Assembly (NCBI GenBank): GCA_947494035.1
Contig: CANLTN010000008.1
Coordinates: 1-64,000, forward strand
DNA: 64,000 bases
Direction: 5' to 3'
From: Pseudovibrio sp947494035
GTDB taxonomy: Bacteria; Pseudomonadota; Alphaproteobacteria; Rhizobiales; Stappiaceae
A program made the translations under genes and the position numbers. The notes beneath the pieces are model-generated. The model saw only the letters and a list, made by a program, of their open reading frames with translations. It was not told the DNA's origin and made no database searches. Each line of letters opens with the position of its first letter. Position 1 is the first letter of the stretch. Shown here piece by piece: positions 61,436-64,000 of the stretch.

Positions 61436-62104
61436 ATGGCAAAGAGGGGCATGTCGTATTTTGCAAATTCTCTCTTTGATATCGCCTTTCCCGATGCTCC
61501 TGACCTGCGCTTCGAGCGCTCTGTGGAGCGTGATCTGCAAGGGCGTTTTGCTGGCATAGACGAGGCCGGGCGCGGGCCATGGGCTGGCCCTGTGGTGGTT
61601 GCTGCGGCCTGTCTTGACTACGACAATCTACCGGTGGGATTGAACGACTCCAAGAAGCTGACAGAGGCCAAACGCGAGGCGCTTTTTGAGCAGATCCTTG
61701 AGATGGCTGATGTGAGCGTGTGCGTGCAAAGCGCCCGGACCATTGACCGGATCAACATCCGCGAGGCAACGCTGCAAGGCATGCGCACCTGTGCCCGCTC
61801 GCTTGCAATTCCTGTGAAGCGGTTCTTCATCGATGGAAAGGATGTACCGCATCACTTGCCAGAGGAAGGACAAGCCCTGATCAAGGGTGATGGCCGCTGC
61901 CTTGCCATCTCTGCCGCTTCAATCGTCGCCAAGGTGATCCGTGACCGGTTGATGGTGAAGATGGACAAGTATTATCCGGAATACGGTTTTGCCAAGCACA
62001 AAGGCTACGGCACCAAACAACATCAGGAGGCCCTCGCCGCCCACGGCGTCACCCCCCTCCACCGCAGCTCCTTCCGTCCTATACGGGAGATGATTGAGGG
62101 TTGA
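61436..62104 (+). CDS. rnhB: Ribonuclease HII
   Basis: A 222-residue enzyme that nicks RNA-DNA hybrids and single ribonucleotides in DNA. The catalytic acids are visible in GIDEAGRGPWAGPV, in FFIDGKDVPHHL and in MVKMDKYYPEYGFAKHKGYGTK. The N-terminal 38 residues before the fold are longer than the minimal enzyme. ATG 61451 is an alternative start. Confidence 0.95.
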   Translation: MAKRGMSYFANSLFDIAFPDAPDLRFERSVERDLQGRFAGIDEAGRGPWAGPVVVAAACLDYDNLPVGLNDSKKLTEAKREALFEQILEMADVSVCVQSARTIDRINIREATLQGMRTCARSLAIPVKRFFIDGKDVPHHLPEEGQALIKGDGRCLAISAASIVAKVIRDRLMVKMDKYYPEYGFAKHKGYGTKQHQEALAAHGVTPLHRSSFRPIREMIEG

Positions 62105-62353
62105 GGCCGTTTGCCTTCACTTACGCAAACGATCTCCGCAGAGGCTGATAGAAGCTCCAAGAGTTCCTCCTGTTTTGAGCAGCGTGGTTTCGTTGTTGCG
62201 TTGCTCTCTTCGGGTCTCTGCAGCAACCATCATTTTAAAAGCACACCATATCCCCTTTTAAAGTTCCGCCCCTCTTAAACCTTAAATTGCCCCTTTTTGT
62301 CGCCAAGTATTGAGCTGACTACGAGGGAGTTGATGCAAGACTTGGAGTAGGCG

Positions 62354-63031
62354 ATGAAACGCGCGATTGTAACCGGTGGGGCCGGTTTGATTGGGACGGG
62401 TATCTGTCAGGCTCTTATCACCGAGGGCTGGGAGGTTGCTAGTTTTGATCTTAAGGTTGGGCAGACCAATGCCGTGGATGTCCTTTGTGACATCAGCGAT
62501 GAGCGTGCGGTTGATGAAGCGTTTGCCTACCTTGGATGGCCGCAGGTGGACTTGTTGGTCAACAATGGCGGACAAGCGACCAGTCTGCAGTTGGAGCTGC
62601 AAGAAGCAACCATGGATGACTGGCGCAAGACACTGGACAGCTATCTGACAGCTACATTTCTCATGAGCCGGCGTGCACTGCCGCTGATGCCGGAAAATTC
62701 CTGCATTGTGAACATGGCGTCCACGCGCGCTTTCATGTCCGAACCGGGAGACTTCATTTATGGTGCTGCCAAGGGCGGTATCATTTCGCTCACGCAAGCG
62801 CTGGCAATTTCTCTGGGGCCTAAGGTGCGCGTGAATGCGATTGCACCGGGGTGGATCTCAGATGGAGTTGACTTGAGCGAACGCGACCATGCGCAACATC
62901 CGGTTGGGCGCGTGGGTCGGCCGGAAGATATAGCCGAGGCGGTGCTTTACCTGAGTAAAGCGGGGTTCCTGACAGGCCAGACGCTGACTATTGACGGCGG
63001 CATGACGCGCAAGATGATCTATGAAGAGTGA
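62354..63031 (+). CDS. SDR family oxidoreductase
   Basis: A 225-residue short-chain dehydrogenase with TGGAGLIGTGI (7-17) for cofactor binding, NNGG, and the catalytic Tyr-x3-Lys in YGAAKGGI. The C-terminal GFLTGQTLTIDGGMTRK ending is typical. GGAGTAGG precedes the ATG. Substrate unknown. It lies 115 bp upstream of the phosphotransferase gene on the same strand. Confidence 0.9.
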   Translation: MKRAIVTGGAGLIGTGICQALITEGWEVASFDLKVGQTNAVDVLCDISDERAVDEAFAYLGWPQVDLLVNNGGQATSLQLELQEATMDDWRKTLDSYLTATFLMSRRALPLMPENSCIVNMASTRAFMSEPGDFIYGAAKGGIISLTQALAISLGPKVRVNAIAPGWISDGVDLSERDHAQHPVGRVGRPEDIAEAVLYLSKAGFLTGQTLTIDGGMTRKMIYEE

Positions 63032-63145
63032 ATACCTGATGTGAAGTTTTTCTGCCATCTGACAAGGTTCTAGCGACGTGCTGCTTGATCCTGAGCATTA
63101 ATCCAATATCCTGCAGAGCGGAGTTGACCGAGGGAGGGGCAGTTC

Positions 63146-63901
63146 GTGACAGATCAAGTCTTATCAGGTGGACAAAACAGCTTGATCGTTAGGGATGGTC
63201 GTGTTCATAGGCCTGCCCACCAGTGGAGCAAAACCACTCGGGAAATAGTGACTGCCTGTCGGAACAATGGCCTCAAGTTCATTCCCGAATGGCTTGGCAA
63301 GGATACTGAAGGCAATGAACTTTTTGAGTACATTGAAGGCACAGTGGGTCATGACCCACTCACCCCTATGTTTCTCAATGATCACCTCTTACAAAGCGCG
63401 GGTCGTTCGCTGAGACGGTTCCATGACGCATGCTCCAGCCTGATCTTCCGCGAGGATCTTGCATGGCAGTTTGAGGCGATGGAGCCTCGACAAGTGCTCT
63501 GTCACGGAGACTTCGCGCCGTACAACTGTGTTTTCGAAGACAGCGAGCTTGTTGGTCTTTTTGACTTTGATGCGGCTCGTGTTGGTCCGCGAAGCTGGGA
63601 GCTTTCTTATGCGCTGTATCGCTTCGCCCCCTTCGTCAATCTTGCAGCGCTTGATGATGGGTTCGGGCCAATTGAGAACCGGATACGTCGCGCCCACATT
63701 TTCATCGAGGCATATGGCGGTAGCGAGACAGAGCTACGAGATGCACTCAGAATGATACCGGATCGACTGCAGGCATTGATTGACTGGATGAAGGAAGAAG
63801 CCAATGCAGGCAACCCTCACACAATTGAGAGCCTGAAAGACGGGCATCATCTGCTTTATGAATCTGATGCGCGCCATATGTCGGAGCTGCTCAAGTTCTA
63901 G
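63146..63901 (+). CDS. Phosphotransferase family protein (APH-like)
   Basis: A 251-residue aminoglycoside-phosphotransferase-like kinase. Brenner's motif CHGDFAPYNCVF and the metal-binding LFDFDAARVGPRSWELS are present near residues 118-155. Members phosphorylate small molecules such as sugars, choline or antibiotics; nothing here fixes the substrate. The start is a GTG with GGAGG eight bases upstream. A terminator follows. Confidence 0.86.
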   Translation: MTDQVLSGGQNSLIVRDGRVHRPAHQWSKTTREIVTACRNNGLKFIPEWLGKDTEGNELFEYIEGTVGHDPLTPMFLNDHLLQSAGRSLRRFHDACSSLIFREDLAWQFEAMEPRQVLCHGDFAPYNCVFEDSELVGLFDFDAARVGPRSWELSYALYRFAPFVNLAALDDGFGPIENRIRRAHIFIEAYGGSETELRDALRMIPDRLQALIDWMKEEANAGNPHTIESLKDGHHLLYESDARHMSELLKF

Positions 63902-63956
63902 TCATGTGAAGGATCAACGCATTGCGATAGGAATTTGGGCACCTCTAACGCAAAAC

Positions 63957-63990
63957 AAAAAAAAGGCTCCCGAAAGTCGGAAGCCTTTTT
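63957..63990. terminator. Bidirectional terminator at the right edge
   Basis: AAAGGCT-c-CCGA-AAG-TCGG-a-AGCCTTT, one internal mismatch, flanked by a run of A and a run of T. Confidence 0.8.
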
Positions 63991-64000
63991 GATGTTCTTT

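Overview
The window looks like chromosomal DNA of a marine-type alphaproteobacterium of the order Hyphomicrobiales, close to Pseudovibrio/Stappia/Roseibium. This rests on moderate GC (near 50-55% by eye), on gene neighbourhoods typical of that order (histone deacetylase-like/xseB/dxs/tlyA/RNA methyltransferase, ribB-aroC-fabI, nadABC, glyQ...glyS), on an ETF-QO and malic enzyme of alphaproteobacterial type, and on a 104-bp intergenic repeat of the palindromic kind common in these genomes. The genus is an inference. No rRNA, tRNA, CRISPR array, prophage or insertion sequence was recognised; almost everything is core or lineage-typical.

Layout. 0.1-3.6 kb: a minus-strand fatty-acid type cluster (short-chain dehydrogenase, enoyl-CoA isomerase-like crotonase, large acyl-CoA dehydrogenase). 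3.9-15.3 kb: mostly plus strand, with tsaC/sua5, a probable small RNA, histone deacetylase-like enzyme, xseB, a previously unlabelled 49-codon minus-strand gene with its own terminator, dxs, an MFS transporter, a copper-delivery cassette for cytochrome oxidase (DUF2946-like, PCu(A)C, SCO), tlyA and an RNA m5U methyltransferase. 15.3-23.3 kb: mostly minus strand, with a methyltransferase, a PH-like membrane protein, an HTH-RibB fusion carrying a degenerate cyclohydrolase domain, aroC, a FabMG-like protein, a histidine phosphatase and fabI. 23.5-34 kb: mixed small operons (FAD oxidase, YedK peptidase, NUDIX, LysE exporter, BtaB-like lipid methyltransferase, YgfZ, HD hydrolase, tyrosine phosphatase, Nudix-like regulator). 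34.4-42.5 kb: SleB-like hydrolase, acrylyl-CoA reductase, MFS transporter and the nadABC operon. 42.5-43.6 kb: an AT-rich lone accessory gene with a heavily structured 5' region. 43.7-64 kb: ETF-QO, uracil-DNA glycosylase, S49 peptidase, glyQ and glyS split by a GH3 glycosidase, a LysR regulator with a divergent small gene, Mpo1-like and ceramidase-like membrane proteins around maeB, a radical SAM protein, rnhB, an SDR and a phosphotransferase.

How the genes connect. The acyl-CoA dehydrogenase at the left edge would pass electrons through ETF to the ETF-QO at 43.7-45.4 kb. The Nudix-like regulator at 32.9 kb is a candidate repressor of nadABC, whose promoter holds a 19-bp palindrome. The most interesting items to follow up are the structured leader and orphan membrane protein at 42.5-43.6 kb, the HTH-RibB fusion with a second in-frame start, the 49-residue hidden gene at 7.1 kb, the small RNA at 5.15-5.24 kb, two unrelated enoyl-ACP reductase-type genes side by side, and the GH3 enzyme with altered active-site residues inserted between the glycyl-tRNA synthetase subunit genes.
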